Positions 1-6,885 of a stretch of 19,506 bases of DNA are shown here, in pieces. Position 1 is the stretch's first letter, and every line of letters starts with the position of its first letter. The notes beneath the pieces are model-generated. The model saw only the letters and a program-made list of their open reading frames with translations, ran no database searches and was not told where the DNA came from. Origin of the DNA: CAZBUH01 sp964495095 (GTDB lineage Bacteria; Bacillota; Clostridia; Oscillospirales; Oscillospiraceae); assembly GCA_964495095.1 (NCBI GenBank), contig CAZBUH010000032.1, positions 1 through 19,506 on the forward strand. The letters run 5' to 3'. Both the position numbers and the translations under genes were made by a program.

Positions 1-711
1 GAAGAGATACTCCTTGTGGTGGACGCCATGACCGGCCAGGACGCCGTAAACGCGGCTTTGGCCTTTAACGAGGCCCTTGGCATCGACGGCATAATGCTCA
101 CAAAGCTGGACGGCGATGCCAGAGGCGGCGCTGCTCTCTCCGTAAAGGCGGTCACGGGCAAGCCCGTGAAATTTGCCGGCACCGGCGAAAAGCTGGACCA
201 GATCGAGGTATTCCACCCGGAGCGCATGGCCTCCCGCATACTCGGCATGGGCGACATGCTCACACTTATCGAAAAGGCCGAGCAGAGCTTCGACCAAAAA
301 AAGGCCGAGGAGCTGGCGGAAAGGCTCAAGAAAAACCGTTTTACACTTACCGATTACTACGACCAGCTTATCCAGCTCAAATCAATGGGGAGCCTCCAGG
401 ACATCGCCGGCATGATACCCGGCATTGACTCAAAGGCCCTGGCCGGAGCCTCCATCGATGAAAAGCTCCTCTCCAGGACGGAGGCCATAATCCTCTCCAT
501 GACCCCGAAGGAGCGGGAAAACCCCTCGGTTCTGAACAGCAGCCGGAAAAAGCGCATAGCCGCCGGCAGCGGCACAGAGGTCGTGGATATAAACAGGCTT
601 TTAAAGCAGTTTGACATGATGCAGTCCATGACAAAGCAGATGAGCAAGGGCAAAATGCCCGGCATATTCGGAAAGCGCGGCAAAAAGGGCAGGGGCGCTT
701 TCGGATTTTGA
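1..711 (+). CDS. ffh: Signal recognition particle GTPase Ffh (5' part outside window)
   Basis: This is the C-terminal 236 codons of the SRP54-type GTPase, which binds 4.5S RNA and signal sequences and targets nascent membrane proteins to FtsY at the membrane. The frame is open from base 1, reading EEILLVVDAMTGQD, so the true start and the P-loop lie upstream. Visible GTPase landmarks are the G4 motif TKLDGDARGG and the closing-loop region GTGEKLDQIEVFHPERMASR. The methionine-rich M domain follows, with the RNA-binding helix-turn-helix around SRKKRIAAGSG and the MMQSMTKQMSKGKMPG stretch. The C-terminus is glycine- and lysine-rich. It is followed 74 bases later by rpsP in the same direction, the common Firmicutes order. 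Identification is secure from these motifs. Confidence 0.97.
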   Translation, partial: EEILLVVDAMTGQDAVNAALAFNEALGIDGIMLTKLDGDARGGAALSVKAVTGKPVKFAGTGEKLDQIEVFHPERMASRILGMGDMLTLIEKAEQSFDQKKAEELAERLKKNRFTLTDYYDQLIQLKSMGSLQDIAGMIPGIDSKALAGASIDEKLLSRTEAIILSMTPKERENPSVLNSSRKKRIAAGSGTEVVDINRLLKQFDMMQSMTKQMSKGKMPGIFGKRGKKGRGAFGF

Positions 712-743
712 TTTCGGTTAATCACCGCTTCCAACTGCGGAAC

Positions 744-757
744 GGTTATTAATAACC
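744..757. repeat. 14-nt perfect palindrome in the ffh-rpsP gap
   Basis: The sequence ggttattaataacc is its own reverse complement and lies 28 bases before the rpsP start. It could be a weak RNA hairpin in the rpsP leader, a protein site, or chance in an AT-rich patch. Nothing else in the 74-base gap looks like a terminator or a clear promoter. Confidence 0.3.
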
Positions 758-785
758 ACAACATATGACAGAGAGGTGACAATAA

Positions 786-1025
786 ATGGTTAAAATCAGG
801 CTTCGCAGAATGGGCGCTAAGAAAAATCCCTTCTACAGGGTGGTCGTGGCTGATTCCCATTTCGCCAGAGACGGCAGATGCATCGAGGAAATAGGCACCT
901 ATGATCCCCTTGCAAACCCTGCCGCGATCAACGTTGATATCGAGCGCGCCAAGTACTGGCTCGGCAACGGCGCTCAGCCCACCGATACGGTCAGAGCTCT
1001 GCTGAAAAAGGCCGGCGCTCTTTAA
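786..1025 (+). CDS. rpsP: 30S ribosomal protein S16
   Basis: This 79-residue protein is a small-subunit ribosomal protein that binds 16S rRNA and helps 30S assembly. The diagnostic start MVKIRLRRMGAKKNPFYRVV is followed by VADSHFARDGRCIEEIGTYDP and the C-terminal GAQPTDTVRALLKKAGAL, the full normal length. The ATG is preceded by gagaggtga at a suitable distance. It sits between ffh and khpA, the conserved Firmicutes order, and khpA follows after 18 bases, so the two are almost certainly cotranscribed. Confidence 0.98.
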   Translation: MVKIRLRRMGAKKNPFYRVVVADSHFARDGRCIEEIGTYDPLANPAAINVDIERAKYWLGNGAQPTDTVRALLKKAGAL

Positions 1026-1043
1026 TCGAGAGGACTTACCGCT

Positions 1044-1274
1044 ATGAAAGATCTTTTAATTTACATCGCGCAGAACCTTGTTGAACACCCGGAAGAGGTG
1101 TCGGTGACGGAGATAGAAAAGGACGGGGAGACCGTCTTTGAGCTCCGCGTCGCTGAGGGCGATATGGGCAAGGTTATAGGCCGTCAGGGCCGTATAGCCC
1201 GGGAGATCCGCACTCTTATGCGCTCCGTAGCCCAGAAGCAGGGCAAGAGAATAATCGTAGACATCGTTGACTGA
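1044..1274 (+). CDS. khpA: KH-domain RNA-binding protein KhpA (YlqC family)
   Basis: This 76-residue single KH-domain protein belongs to the KhpA/YlqC family, which binds RNA, often with KhpB, and in Gram-positive bacteria affects cell elongation and mRNA regulation. The GxxG loop that holds RNA is clear in KVIGRQGRIAREIRTL near residues 43-58, and the C-terminus IIVDIVD is typical. A gagagga ribosome binding site precedes the ATG. Its place between rpsP and rimM matches other Firmicutes. A 153-base gap with strong hairpins follows before rimM. Confidence 0.93.
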   Translation: MKDLLIYIAQNLVEHPEEVSVTEIEKDGETVFELRVAEGDMGKVIGRQGRIAREIRTLMRSVAQKQGKRIIVDIVD

Positions 1275-1287
1275 CGCATAAAACCAT

Positions 1288-1322
1288 CTTAAAATGGGCG
1301 GCTCGAGGCCGCCCATTTTAAG
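1288..1322 (+). terminator. Strong hairpin after khpA, likely intrinsic terminator or attenuator
   Basis: Bases 1288-1302 pair perfectly with 1308-1322 to give a 15-bp stem with a 5-base loop (tcgag). The stem has a GC-rich top (gggcggc) and A/T-rich base (cttaaaat/attttaag), so the descending arm itself carries the uridines. It lies 13 bases after the khpA stop. No long T-run follows, so termination may be partial, which would set rimM-trmD levels below rpsP-khpA. Confidence 0.65.
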
Positions 1323-1346
1323 CCTGCCGCAAAATTCTGCATTTGA

Positions 1347-1374
1347 CGGCAAAACGGCGGCGGGGCTTTTGCCG
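1347..1374 (+). other. Second hairpin in the khpA-rimM gap
   Basis: The arms cggcaaaa (1347-1354) and ttttgccg (1367-1374) are perfect complements around a 12-base G/C-rich loop. The descending arm has four Ts but no longer T-run. Together with the 1288-1322 hairpin this makes the gap highly structured. Its role is unknown: a weak terminator or an RNA-processing or leader structure for rimM-trmD are both possible. No clear sigma-A promoter was found between it and rimM. Confidence 0.4.
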
Positions 1375-1427
1375 GACCGATCGGGCGCCCCGGGCCGCCT
1401 GTATTGATTTCCCTTGAGGTTATAATT

Positions 1428-1916
1428 ATGAAAAAACAATATCTTGAAGCCGGAAAAATAGTGAACACCCACGGCGTCAGAGGCGAGGTCAGAATCCAGC
1501 CCTGGGCCAATTCGCCGGATTTCCTGCTGGGCTTCGACACTCTTTATATTGACGGCGCGCCGGTAAAAATAACCCGCTCCAGAGTGCACAAGACCTGCGT
1601 AATAGCGGCTCTGGAGGGCGTGGATTCCATAGACGACGCCGTAAAATTAAAGAATAAAATTGTATATATCGACCGGAATGAGGCTAAGCTCTCCCAGGGG
1701 GAATTTTTTATCCAGGACATCGTCGGAATGACGGTGGTGGACTCAGCCTCCGGCCGTGAAATAGGCGTCCTCTCGGAGGTGCTCTCCCTGCCCGCCAGCG
1801 ACGTATACGTTGTAAAGGGCGAAAATGAGCACATGATACCGGCAGTGCCTGAATTTATCGAGGGCATCGACGGCGGGAGCGGCGTCATCCGGGTGCGTCT
1901 TATAGAGGGCATGTGA
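1428..1916 (+). CDS. rimM: 16S rRNA maturation factor RimM
   Basis: This 162-residue protein is the ribosome-maturation factor that binds S19 and helps mature the 16S rRNA 3' (head) domain. The N-terminal RimM domain is shown by YLEAGKIVNTHGVRGEVRIQP, and the C-terminal PRC-barrel by VVDSASGREIGVLSEVLSLPASDVYVV followed by HMIPAVPEFI. I chose the ATG at 1428, giving MKKQYLEAGK, preceded by ttgagg; an in-frame TTG at 1404 adds eight residues without family support. The stop TGA is one base from the trmD ATG, so the pair is translationally coupled. Confidence 0.95.
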   Translation: MKKQYLEAGKIVNTHGVRGEVRIQPWANSPDFLLGFDTLYIDGAPVKITRSRVHKTCVIAALEGVDSIDDAVKLKNKIVYIDRNEAKLSQGEFFIQDIVGMTVVDSASGREIGVLSEVLSLPASDVYVVKGENEHMIPAVPEFIEGIDGGSGVIRVRLIEGM

Positions 1917-1917
1917 T

Positions 1918-2691
1918 ATGGAAAATCCCGGTATGAAAATAGATATTATGACCCTCTTTCCCGACGCGGTGGGCGATATGCTGTGCGAGAGCATCCTGGG
2001 CCGCGCCCAGGAGCGGGGCTGCATCCGCATCGACTGCCACCAGATAAGGGACTATACAACAAATAAGCAAAACCAGGTGGACGACTACCCCTACGGCGGC
2101 GGCCGGGGCTGCGTAATGCAGGCCCAGCCCCTCCACGACTGCTGGAAGCACATATGCGATGAAGCCGGCCGGCGGGTACACACCATATACATGTCGCCCT
2201 GCGGCCACGTTTTCACCCAGGAGGACGCAAAACGCCTAAGCCGCGAATACGACAGGCTCATCCTTGTCTGCGGCCACTATGAGGGCGTGGACGAGCGTTT
2301 TATAGAGGAATGTGTGGACGAGGAGCTGTCTATCGGCGATTTTGTCCTCACAGGCGGCGAAATACCGGCCATGGCCGTGGCGGACGCCGTGTGCAGGCTT
2401 ATCCCCGGCGTTCTGCCGGACCCTGAATGCTTTGAAAACGAGAGCCACTGGGACGGGCTTCTGGAATATCCCCAATACTCCAGGCCGGAGGTCTGGAACG
2501 GCCGCCGGGTGCCGGAAATACTGCTCTCCGGCCATCACGCCAACATAGCCCGCTGGCGGCGGAAGCAGTCCATAATCAGAACGAAAAAACGCCGTCCCGA
2601 CATGTACGGGAAGCTTAAATTTACCGAAAAACAGGACTTAAAGCTCCTGGCTGAGATTGAAAAGGAGGAACAGGAATGCGGGAACGAATAG
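1918..2691 (+). CDS. trmD: tRNA (guanine-N1-)-methyltransferase TrmD
   Basis: This 257-residue enzyme makes m1G37 next to the anticodon of tRNAs using S-adenosylmethionine, preventing frameshifts. The trefoil-knot SPOUT signatures are present: YPYGGGRGCVMQAQPL near residues 58-72, GHYEGVDERFIE near 119-130, and LSIGDFVLTGGEIPAM near 138-152. WDGLLEYPQYSRP carries the expected catalytic aspartate (about residue 179). The start at 1918 sits one base after the rimM stop with a gaggg motif upstream. A second in-frame ATG at 1933 gives the classic MKIDIMTLFPD start and cannot be excluded. The 3' end overlaps the next gene by 16 bases. Confidence 0.97.
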   Translation: MENPGMKIDIMTLFPDAVGDMLCESILGRAQERGCIRIDCHQIRDYTTNKQNQVDDYPYGGGRGCVMQAQPLHDCWKHICDEAGRRVHTIYMSPCGHVFTQEDAKRLSREYDRLILVCGHYEGVDERFIEECVDEELSIGDFVLTGGEIPAMAVADAVCRLIPGVLPDPECFENESHWDGLLEYPQYSRPEVWNGRRVPEILLSGHHANIARWRRKQSIIRTKKRRPDMYGKLKFTEKQDLKLLAEIEKEEQECGNE

Positions 2692-3902
2692 AAGCCTACG
2701 CCAGGCTGCTGGTGGAAACAGGCGTAAACATCCAAAAGGGCCAGTCCCTTGTTATAGCCGCCTCTGTGGACAACGCCAAATTTGTCCGCCTGTGCGCGGA
2801 CGCGGCCTACGACGCGGGCTGCCGCGAGGTCAACGTCATGTGGCGGGACAGCAGGCTCAGCCGTATGAAATATATCAGGGCCGAGGACAGCGTATTTGAC
2901 GAATACCCATCGTGGCTGGCCGCAATGTATAACGACACATCGGCCCGGGGAGACGCTTTTCTCTCCATCGACTCCTCCGACCCGGAGGCCATGAGCGGCG
3001 TAAATCCCGACCGCATACGCAGAAGCAGCATGGCGGCGGGCAAGGCCACCGCTGATTTCCGCCAGCGTCAAATGACAGACGGCATACAGTGGTCCATCGG
3101 CGCCGTGCCCTCTCCCGAGTGGGCCAAAAAGGTATTTCCGGACCAGAGTGAGAGCGACGCCACCGCCGACCTGTGGAACGCCATACTTGACTCCGTCCGG
3201 GTCTACGCGGGCGGCGACCCGGTGCTGGAGTGGCAGAAGCACATAGCCACTTTAAAGGCCCGTGTAGAGAAGCTCAACGGCTGGAATTTTAAATATCTCA
3301 AATACAAAAATAAGCTCGGCACCGACCTCACCGTAGAGCTGCCTGAAAACCACTATTGGGACGGCGGCAGCAGCAAATCCCGGTCCGGTGTGGATTTCTG
3401 CGCCAATATGCCCACGGAGGAAATTTTCACCGCCCCGAAGCGGGACGGCGTAAACGGCATTGTGTACTCCTCCCGTCCCCTTGTGGTAAACGGGAATATC
3501 GTGGATAAATTCAGCTTTGAATTTAAGGACGGCAAAGCCGTAAAGGTCTCCGCCCAAGCAGGCCAGGAGTTTCTGGAGTCCGCCATGTCTGTGGACGAAG
3601 GGGCCTTATACCTGGGCGAAGCGGCCCTTGTCCCCTATAATTCTCCCATCTCAAGGTCGGGCATACTGTTCTACAACACGCTGTTTGACGAAAACGCCTC
3701 CTGCCACCTGGCCCTGGGCGAAGCCTATCCCTGCGTAAAGGGCGGCAGCGGGATGTCCCCGGACCGGCTTAAAGAGGCCGGCCTCAACAGCTCCATAGCA
3801 CATATGGATTTCATGATAGGCACCCCCGACCTCTCCATCACCGGCATCACCCACGACGGCAGGGAGATACAGGTTTTCCAGGACGGGAATTTCACATTCT
3901 GA
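2676..3902 (+). CDS. M29-family metallo-aminopeptidase (AmpS/PepS-like)
   Basis: This 408-residue protein matches the M29 aminopeptidases, cytoplasmic dimetal exopeptidases that remove N-terminal residues from peptides. The expected ligands and catalytic residues are visible by pattern: MPTEEIFTAP (Glu248/249), GEAALVP (Glu315), the His344 segment ASCHLALGEAY, and AHMDFMIG (His376, Asp378). Length is typical. A strong aaggagg lies within the end of trmD just before the ATG, and the two genes overlap by 16 bases, so translation is coupled. This position is normally held by rplS in Firmicutes. The enzyme probably recycles peptides; a specific substrate cannot be read from the sequence. Confidence 0.92.
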   Translation: MRERIEAYARLLVETGVNIQKGQSLVIAASVDNAKFVRLCADAAYDAGCREVNVMWRDSRLSRMKYIRAEDSVFDEYPSWLAAMYNDTSARGDAFLSIDSSDPEAMSGVNPDRIRRSSMAAGKATADFRQRQMTDGIQWSIGAVPSPEWAKKVFPDQSESDATADLWNAILDSVRVYAGGDPVLEWQKHIATLKARVEKLNGWNFKYLKYKNKLGTDLTVELPENHYWDGGSSKSRSGVDFCANMPTEEIFTAPKRDGVNGIVYSSRPLVVNGNIVDKFSFEFKDGKAVKVSAQAGQEFLESAMSVDEGALYLGEAALVPYNSPISRSGILFYNTLFDENASCHLALGEAYPCVKGGSGMSPDRLKEAGLNSSIAHMDFMIGTPDLSITGITHDGREIQVFQDGNFTF

Positions 3903-3910
3903 TTTATTCC

Positions 3911-3936
3911 GGAGGCCTGGCATTGGCCGGGCCTCC
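3911..3936 (+). terminator. Hairpin after the M29 aminopeptidase
   Basis: The arms ggaggcctgg (3911-3920) and ccgggcctcc (3927-3936) pair with one G-T wobble around a 6-base loop. An A/T-rich tail (aattatatatta) follows, lacking a clean T-run. It starts 8 bases after the stop and is the probable end of the ffh-trmD-aminopeptidase transcript. Confidence 0.65.
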
Positions 3937-3965
3937 AATTATATATTAATTTATGTCGTATATAT

Positions 3966-3994
3966 TTGACAAAATGCAATTTATATGATACAAT
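3966..3994 (+). promoter_or_regulatory. Near-consensus sigma-A promoter for the XRE regulator pair
   Basis: TTGACA at 3966-3971 and TACAAT at 3989-3994 are separated by exactly 17 bases, a full-consensus -35 and a 5/6 -10. Transcription should start near 4001, about 24 bases before the TTG start, leaving just enough leader for the gggaggcg ribosome binding site. This is the strongest promoter seen in the window. Confidence 0.85.
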
Positions 3995-4024
3995 CAACGC
4001 ACAAATCGTGTGGGAGGCGTAAAA

Positions 4025-4234
4025 TTGGCACGGAATATTCCGATAAAAGTCGCACGGGCTGAAAAGGACATGACCCAAGCCGCTCTGGCCGCGGCAGTGG
4101 GCGTATCGCGCCAGACCATGAACGCCATAGAGCAGGGCAGCTACAACCCGACGATAAAGCTCTGCCGTGCAATATGCCGTGTCCTGGGCAAGAGCCTTGA
4201 CGAGCTTTTTGGGGAGGGCGATGAGAATGAATGA
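4025..4234 (+). CDS. Small XRE-family HTH transcriptional regulator
   Basis: This 69-residue protein is almost only a Cro/C1-type helix-turn-helix: MTQAALAAAVGVSRQTMNAI is the DNA-binding HTH, followed by EQGSYNPTIKLCRAICRVLG and SLDELF. This matches the short YozG/YgzD-like regulators common in Firmicutes. I chose the TTG at 4025 because gggaggcg lies 7-8 bases upstream; the GTG at 4010 overlaps that site and is unlikely. It overlaps the next gene, a membrane protein, by 8 bases. Such regulators often autoregulate or respond through the paired membrane protein, but the target is not evident here. Confidence 0.88.
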   Translation: MARNIPIKVARAEKDMTQAALAAAVGVSRQTMNAIEQGSYNPTIKLCRAICRVLGKSLDELFGEGDENE

Positions 4235-4661
4235 CAGCAAAAAATTTGACGAAAAGCAGCTTCGGGACAGAGGCCGGGCCTTTGAGTACGGTTTTCTATC
4301 GGCTATCATCACCGCCGCCGCAGTGTACTTGGCCACCGATGTATTTGAGGTCAAAATTGAGCGCTTTACCGCGTTTCTTATCGAGATTTGGACGCCGGCC
4401 ACCATCTGCTTTGTGCTCCTCATATTAAAAGACGCATATGAGGCGCTGAATACAGGCCGCGGCAGGCTCCCCATGGCGGTGCTGGGGGTCTGCGGAGCTG
4501 TTTTGGCGGCGGCGGCTGTTTTCGGCGCAAGTCCGCTTATTCTGGAAGGCGCCCTTACAGAACGGGCGGGAGAGCTTTTTTCCGGGCTGTGCATGGCGCT
4601 TATAAGCGCCGTATACTGGATTAAGCAGTGCGTAAACCGTAAAAAATTTAAAGACGAGTAA
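4227..4661 (+). CDS. Four-helix integral membrane protein paired with the XRE regulator
   Basis: This 144-residue protein has a short charged N-terminus (MNDSKKFDEKQLRDRGRAFE) and four likely membrane segments, near LSAIITAAAVYLATDVF, IWTPATICFVLLIL, MAVLGVCGAVLAAAAVFGAS and GLCMALISAVYWI, with a basic end RKKFKDE. The ATG at 4227 is 8 bases after ggggaggg; the ATG at 4221 is too close to it. It resembles the DUF6773-type proteins that often follow short XRE regulators, but I recall this only loosely. No catalytic residues are evident. The overlap with the regulator gene suggests they act together, perhaps as a sensor or as the regulated product. Confidence 0.8.
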   Translation: MNDSKKFDEKQLRDRGRAFEYGFLSAIITAAAVYLATDVFEVKIERFTAFLIEIWTPATICFVLLILKDAYEALNTGRGRLPMAVLGVCGAVLAAAAVFGASPLILEGALTERAGELFSGLCMALISAVYWIKQCVNRKKFKDE

Positions 4662-4692
4662 AAAGAGACTGTCACTTTTGACAGTCTCTTTT
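4661..4692. terminator. Bidirectional intrinsic terminator
   Basis: A perfect 14-bp stem pairs 4661-4674 (aaaagagactgtca) with 4679-4692 (tgacagtctctttt) around a cttt loop. The A-run and T-run at the two ends make it work on either strand, closing the membrane-protein gene from the left and the rlmA operon, whose stop is at 4733, from the right. It overlaps the last base of the membrane-protein stop codon. Confidence 0.92.
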
Positions 4693-4732
4693 GTCATAAT
4701 AAAATATGATGGGAAACGGTACGCCGCATTGC

Positions 4733-5533
4733 TCACAACGCCTTATATGCAAACAGACCGAAATGGGCCGTCACCTCCAGCTCGTTTATCGCCAAAGCCC
4801 TGGCCTGGTCCTCACGTCCGGTCTTGTAATAATATGGCGTCATTTTAAAAAGGCTCTCCACCTGTTCGTTTGAGGAAAGCTCTATTTTAAACTCCAATTC
4901 CCGCTCATTTTTAAGCTCAAAGCCAGGTATCTCCTTTTCCAGAGGCTCGTTGAGATAGGGCCTTTCGTATATCCCGGCCTTTAATTCGTAGAGATGCCGC
5001 TCCAGAGGCACCGCCCTGATAAGCGCGCCTCCGGGCCTGAGCACGCGGTGAAATTCCTCCGCTGCAAGAGGGGCGAAGAAGTTTATGACCATACCCACGG
5101 AGCCGTCCATTACCGGCAGCGCAAAAAGGCTCGCCACCGCAAGCTCCGCGCATTTCCGCCGCCCGCCGGCCATCAGCGCCGCCTTTGATATGTCCACGCC
5201 CAGTATCCGGCTGTCCGGGTATTTTTCCGCAAACTTCTCCGTATACCAGCACTCGCCGCAGCCCGCGTCCAGGATGGCGCCGCCGCCGTAATATTTCTCC
5301 GACAGCTCCAGCGCCGCCTCCGCAAGAGGGCTGTAATAGCCCTTTTCCAGAAATTCCGTTCTTGCCGCCACCATAAGCCTATCGTCCCCGTGGCGCTTGG
5401 CGGAGGATTTCTGGCTCCGGAGCAGATTAACATAACCCTGCCTCGCTATATCGAAGCTGTGGCCGCCGGGGCATTTTAAAGCGCCCTCACACTTTTTAAG
5501 CTCCCCGCCGCAGACAGGGCAAATAAATCCCAT
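4733..5533 (-). CDS. rlmA: RlmA-type 23S rRNA (guanine-N1)-methyltransferase
   Basis: This 266-residue protein matches the RlmA family, which methylates G745 or G748 in helix 35 of 23S rRNA using S-adenosylmethionine. The N-terminal zinc-finger pattern CPVC followed by CPGGHSFD is clear, then RQGYVNLL, which is strongly family-typical. The Rossmann SAM motif is ILDAGCGECWYTEKF, with the acidic motif ILGVDISKAAL, and the C-terminal MTPYYYKT matches the RlmA tail. The Gram-positive version usually targets G748 near the macrolide site; which base is inferred. The ATG at 5533 overlaps the upstream gene's TGA; a GTG at 5536 is a less likely start. It is the last gene of a three-gene operon. Confidence 0.92.
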   Translation of the reverse strand: MGFICPVCGGELKKCEGALKCPGGHSFDIARQGYVNLLRSQKSSAKRHGDDRLMVAARTEFLEKGYYSPLAEAALELSEKYYGGGAILDAGCGECWYTEKFAEKYPDSRILGVDISKAALMAGGRRKCAELAVASLFALPVMDGSVGMVINFFAPLAAEEFHRVLRPGGALIRAVPLERHLYELKAGIYERPYLNEPLEKEIPGFELKNERELEFKIELSSNEQVESLFKMTPYYYKTGREDQARALAINELEVTAHFGLFAYKAL

Positions 5534-5739
5534 CACTTATCCGCCGCCTTTTTCTCCCTGCTCCGCATAATAAGCGCCAGTATAAGCCCCACCGCCAAAA
5601 CGCCGGCCGCGGCTATAAGCACGGCCCGGCTGCCGTTTACGGAGTACACCACGCCGCCCGCTGTCATAAGCGCGGCGGCGATTACTATAATCACCCGCAG
5701 GGCTGTTTCCATATGCGTATTTTTGCCGTTATTTTTCAT
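5533..5739 (-). CDS. Small two-helix membrane protein
   Basis: This 68-residue protein has two hydrophobic segments, near METALRVIIVIAAALMTAGG and RAVLIAAAGVLAVGLILALI, and a basic tail RSREKKAADK, so it probably spans the membrane twice with the tail in the cytoplasm. I do not recognise a family. Its ATG overlaps the phosphoesterase stop (ATGA) and its TGA overlaps the rlmA ATG (TGATG), so it is tightly coupled to both. It could be a non-specific membrane partner or simply a hitchhiking gene. Confidence 0.7.
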   Translation of the reverse strand: MKNNGKNTHMETALRVIIVIAAALMTAGGVVYSVNGSRAVLIAAAGVLAVGLILALIMRSREKKAADK

Positions 5740-6194
5740 ATTTTCTTTCTCTCGTACCGTATATTCCCGTTTTCCACCGTCAGCACCCCATAGCCCCTGT
5801 ACGCTCCCATGCCCGCCGAGCCGGGATTTATGATATACAGTCCGTTCCTCTCCTCATAGTATGGTATATGGGTATGGCCGAAAAGCACCGCGTCCGCCTC
5901 CATCAGCATGGCGGCGTTAATAATGTAGTCATAGCTCTCCTTCACATGGTACAGATGGCCGTGGGTGATAAACACCCGCTTGCCGCCGAATTTTATGTCC
6001 ATTGCCGCCAACTGCTGTGAGCCGAGATCGCAGTTCCCCTTCACGGAATAGAGCGGTATCGGAAAACGCGAAAACACGCGGCAGTCCCTGTCGTGGTCCC
6101 CCAGGTGGACTATGGCGTCGGGCTTTTCAGCCTCCACAGCAAGGGCCATGCCCTCCGTCTCCCCGTGGGAGTCGGAGAAAACTGTAATTTTCAA
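5736..6194 (-). CDS. YfcE/MJ0936-type calcineurin-like phosphoesterase
   Basis: This 152-residue metal-dependent phosphodiesterase has the standard motifs in order: FSDSHG (Asp, His), HLGDHDRD, GNCD, THGHLY and GHTHIPYYE. This is the YfcE family, with in vitro activity on phosphodiester substrates and poorly known physiological roles. I chose the TTG at 6194, giving (M)KITVFSDSHG, because agaggtga precedes it and the family starts there; the longer in-frame ATG at 6302 would add 36 residues without homology and run into the divergent gene. It heads the three-gene operon ending in rlmA and is divergent from the gene at 6258 with 63 bases between. Confidence 0.93.
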   Translation of the reverse strand: MKITVFSDSHGETEGMALAVEAEKPDAIVHLGDHDRDCRVFSRFPIPLYSVKGNCDLGSQQLAAMDIKFGGKRVFITHGHLYHVKESYDYIINAAMLMEADAVLFGHTHIPYYEERNGLYIINPGSAGMGAYRGYGVLTVENGNIRYERKKI

Positions 6195-6257
6195 AGTATT
6201 CACCTCTGAAGAAATCTCTGAATATACTGTTATAGCAAAATATTGGAGGGATGCAAA

Positions 6258-6509
6258 TTGCAGAAGGACCTTAATTCTCTGCTGAATTCCGATCAGGGGC
6301 AAAAGCTGGCCGGAAAAAGGGACGAAATAGAAAAGCTCGCCTCCTCATCGGACGGCGAAAAGGTCACTAAAATGGCCGCAAACGACACCGTACTCCAGTC
6401 CGCCATAAAAAACGGCGATATGGAGGCCATGCGCCAGCGGCTTACGGCGATACTTAAAACCGACGAGGGTTCCCGTGTCTTTCGCCAAATATCGGACATG
6501 ATGAAGTGA
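6258..6509 (+). CDS. Small helical protein of unknown function, first of a three-gene set
   Basis: This 83-residue, charged, probably all-helical protein starts QKDLNSLLNSDQGQKLAGKR and ends TDEGSRVFRQISDMMK. It has no signal peptide, membrane segment or cysteine. I do not recognise the family. The TTG at 6258 is chosen because ggaggg lies 7 bases upstream; the in-frame TTG at 6243 overlaps that site. The repeat of a Leu-x-(S/T)-(D/E) pattern at both ends (LLNSDQGQ, LKTDEGSR) suggests an internal duplication of about 60 residues apart, which is weak. The next gene starts 7 bases after its stop. Confidence 0.78.
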   Translation: MQKDLNSLLNSDQGQKLAGKRDEIEKLASSSDGEKVTKMAANDTVLQSAIKNGDMEAMRQRLTAILKTDEGSRVFRQISDMMK

Positions 6510-6516
6510 GGCTGTT

Positions 6517-6885
6517 ATGGACGACTTTGAGGAAAAACTGAACAGTATTCTTGGAAACCCGGCGGAGATGGAGAAAATTATGAATCTCGCCAAGAGCCTT
6601 TCCGGCGACTCGAAGCCGTCCAGCTCCCCCACCGGAGATCCGGAGCCTTTCTCCGCTCCCCTGCCCGGCCTCGACGGCCTTGACCCGAATATGCTCCGCC
6701 TTATGACGCGGCTCATGGGGGAATTCTCGCACCGGGACGACGGAAAATCCCAGCTTATCCGGGCCCTGAAGCCCTATGTCAGGCCGGAACGGCGCGAGGC
6801 TCTCGATAAAGCCGTGGAGATAACGAAATTTACCCGGCTTGCGAAAATAGCCTTTAACGAAATGGGGGACGACGGCCATGAATAG
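6517..6885 (+). CDS. Conserved-looking protein of unknown function, second of the set
   Basis: This 122-residue soluble protein has a helical N-terminus (DDFEEKLNSILGNPAEMEKI), a Pro/Ser-rich linker (residues about 30-50, SKPSSSPTGDPEPFSAPLPG), and a C-terminal helical block in which QLIRALKPYVRPERREALDK and AVEITKFTRLAKIAFNE stand out. I recall similar ALKPYL-x-RRxKLDxA blocks in small proteins of spore-forming Clostridia, but with no assigned function. A gtgagg site precedes the ATG. Its stop overlaps the next gene's start. The shared operon suggests the three proteins form a complex or pathway. Confidence 0.8.
   Translation: MDDFEEKLNSILGNPAEMEKIMNLAKSLSGDSKPSSSPTGDPEPFSAPLPGLDGLDPNMLRLMTRLMGEFSHRDDGKSQLIRALKPYVRPERREALDKAVEITKFTRLAKIAFNEMGDDGHE

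Noticed and set aside
1421..1426. TATAAT just before the rimM ATG
   Set aside because: A perfect -10 sequence, but transcription would begin inside the gene after the ribosome binding site, so it cannot serve rimM.
3725..4675. 316-codon minus-strand open frame across the XRE pair
   Set aside because: It crosses the aminopeptidase end, a terminator, a promoter and two real plus-strand genes, so it is a chance long frame.
6219..6224. TGAATA resembling a sporulation sigma-G -35 before the three-gene cassette
   Set aside because: No CATACTA-like -10 lies at 17-18 bases, so a sporulation promoter cannot be supported although it would suit the cassette.
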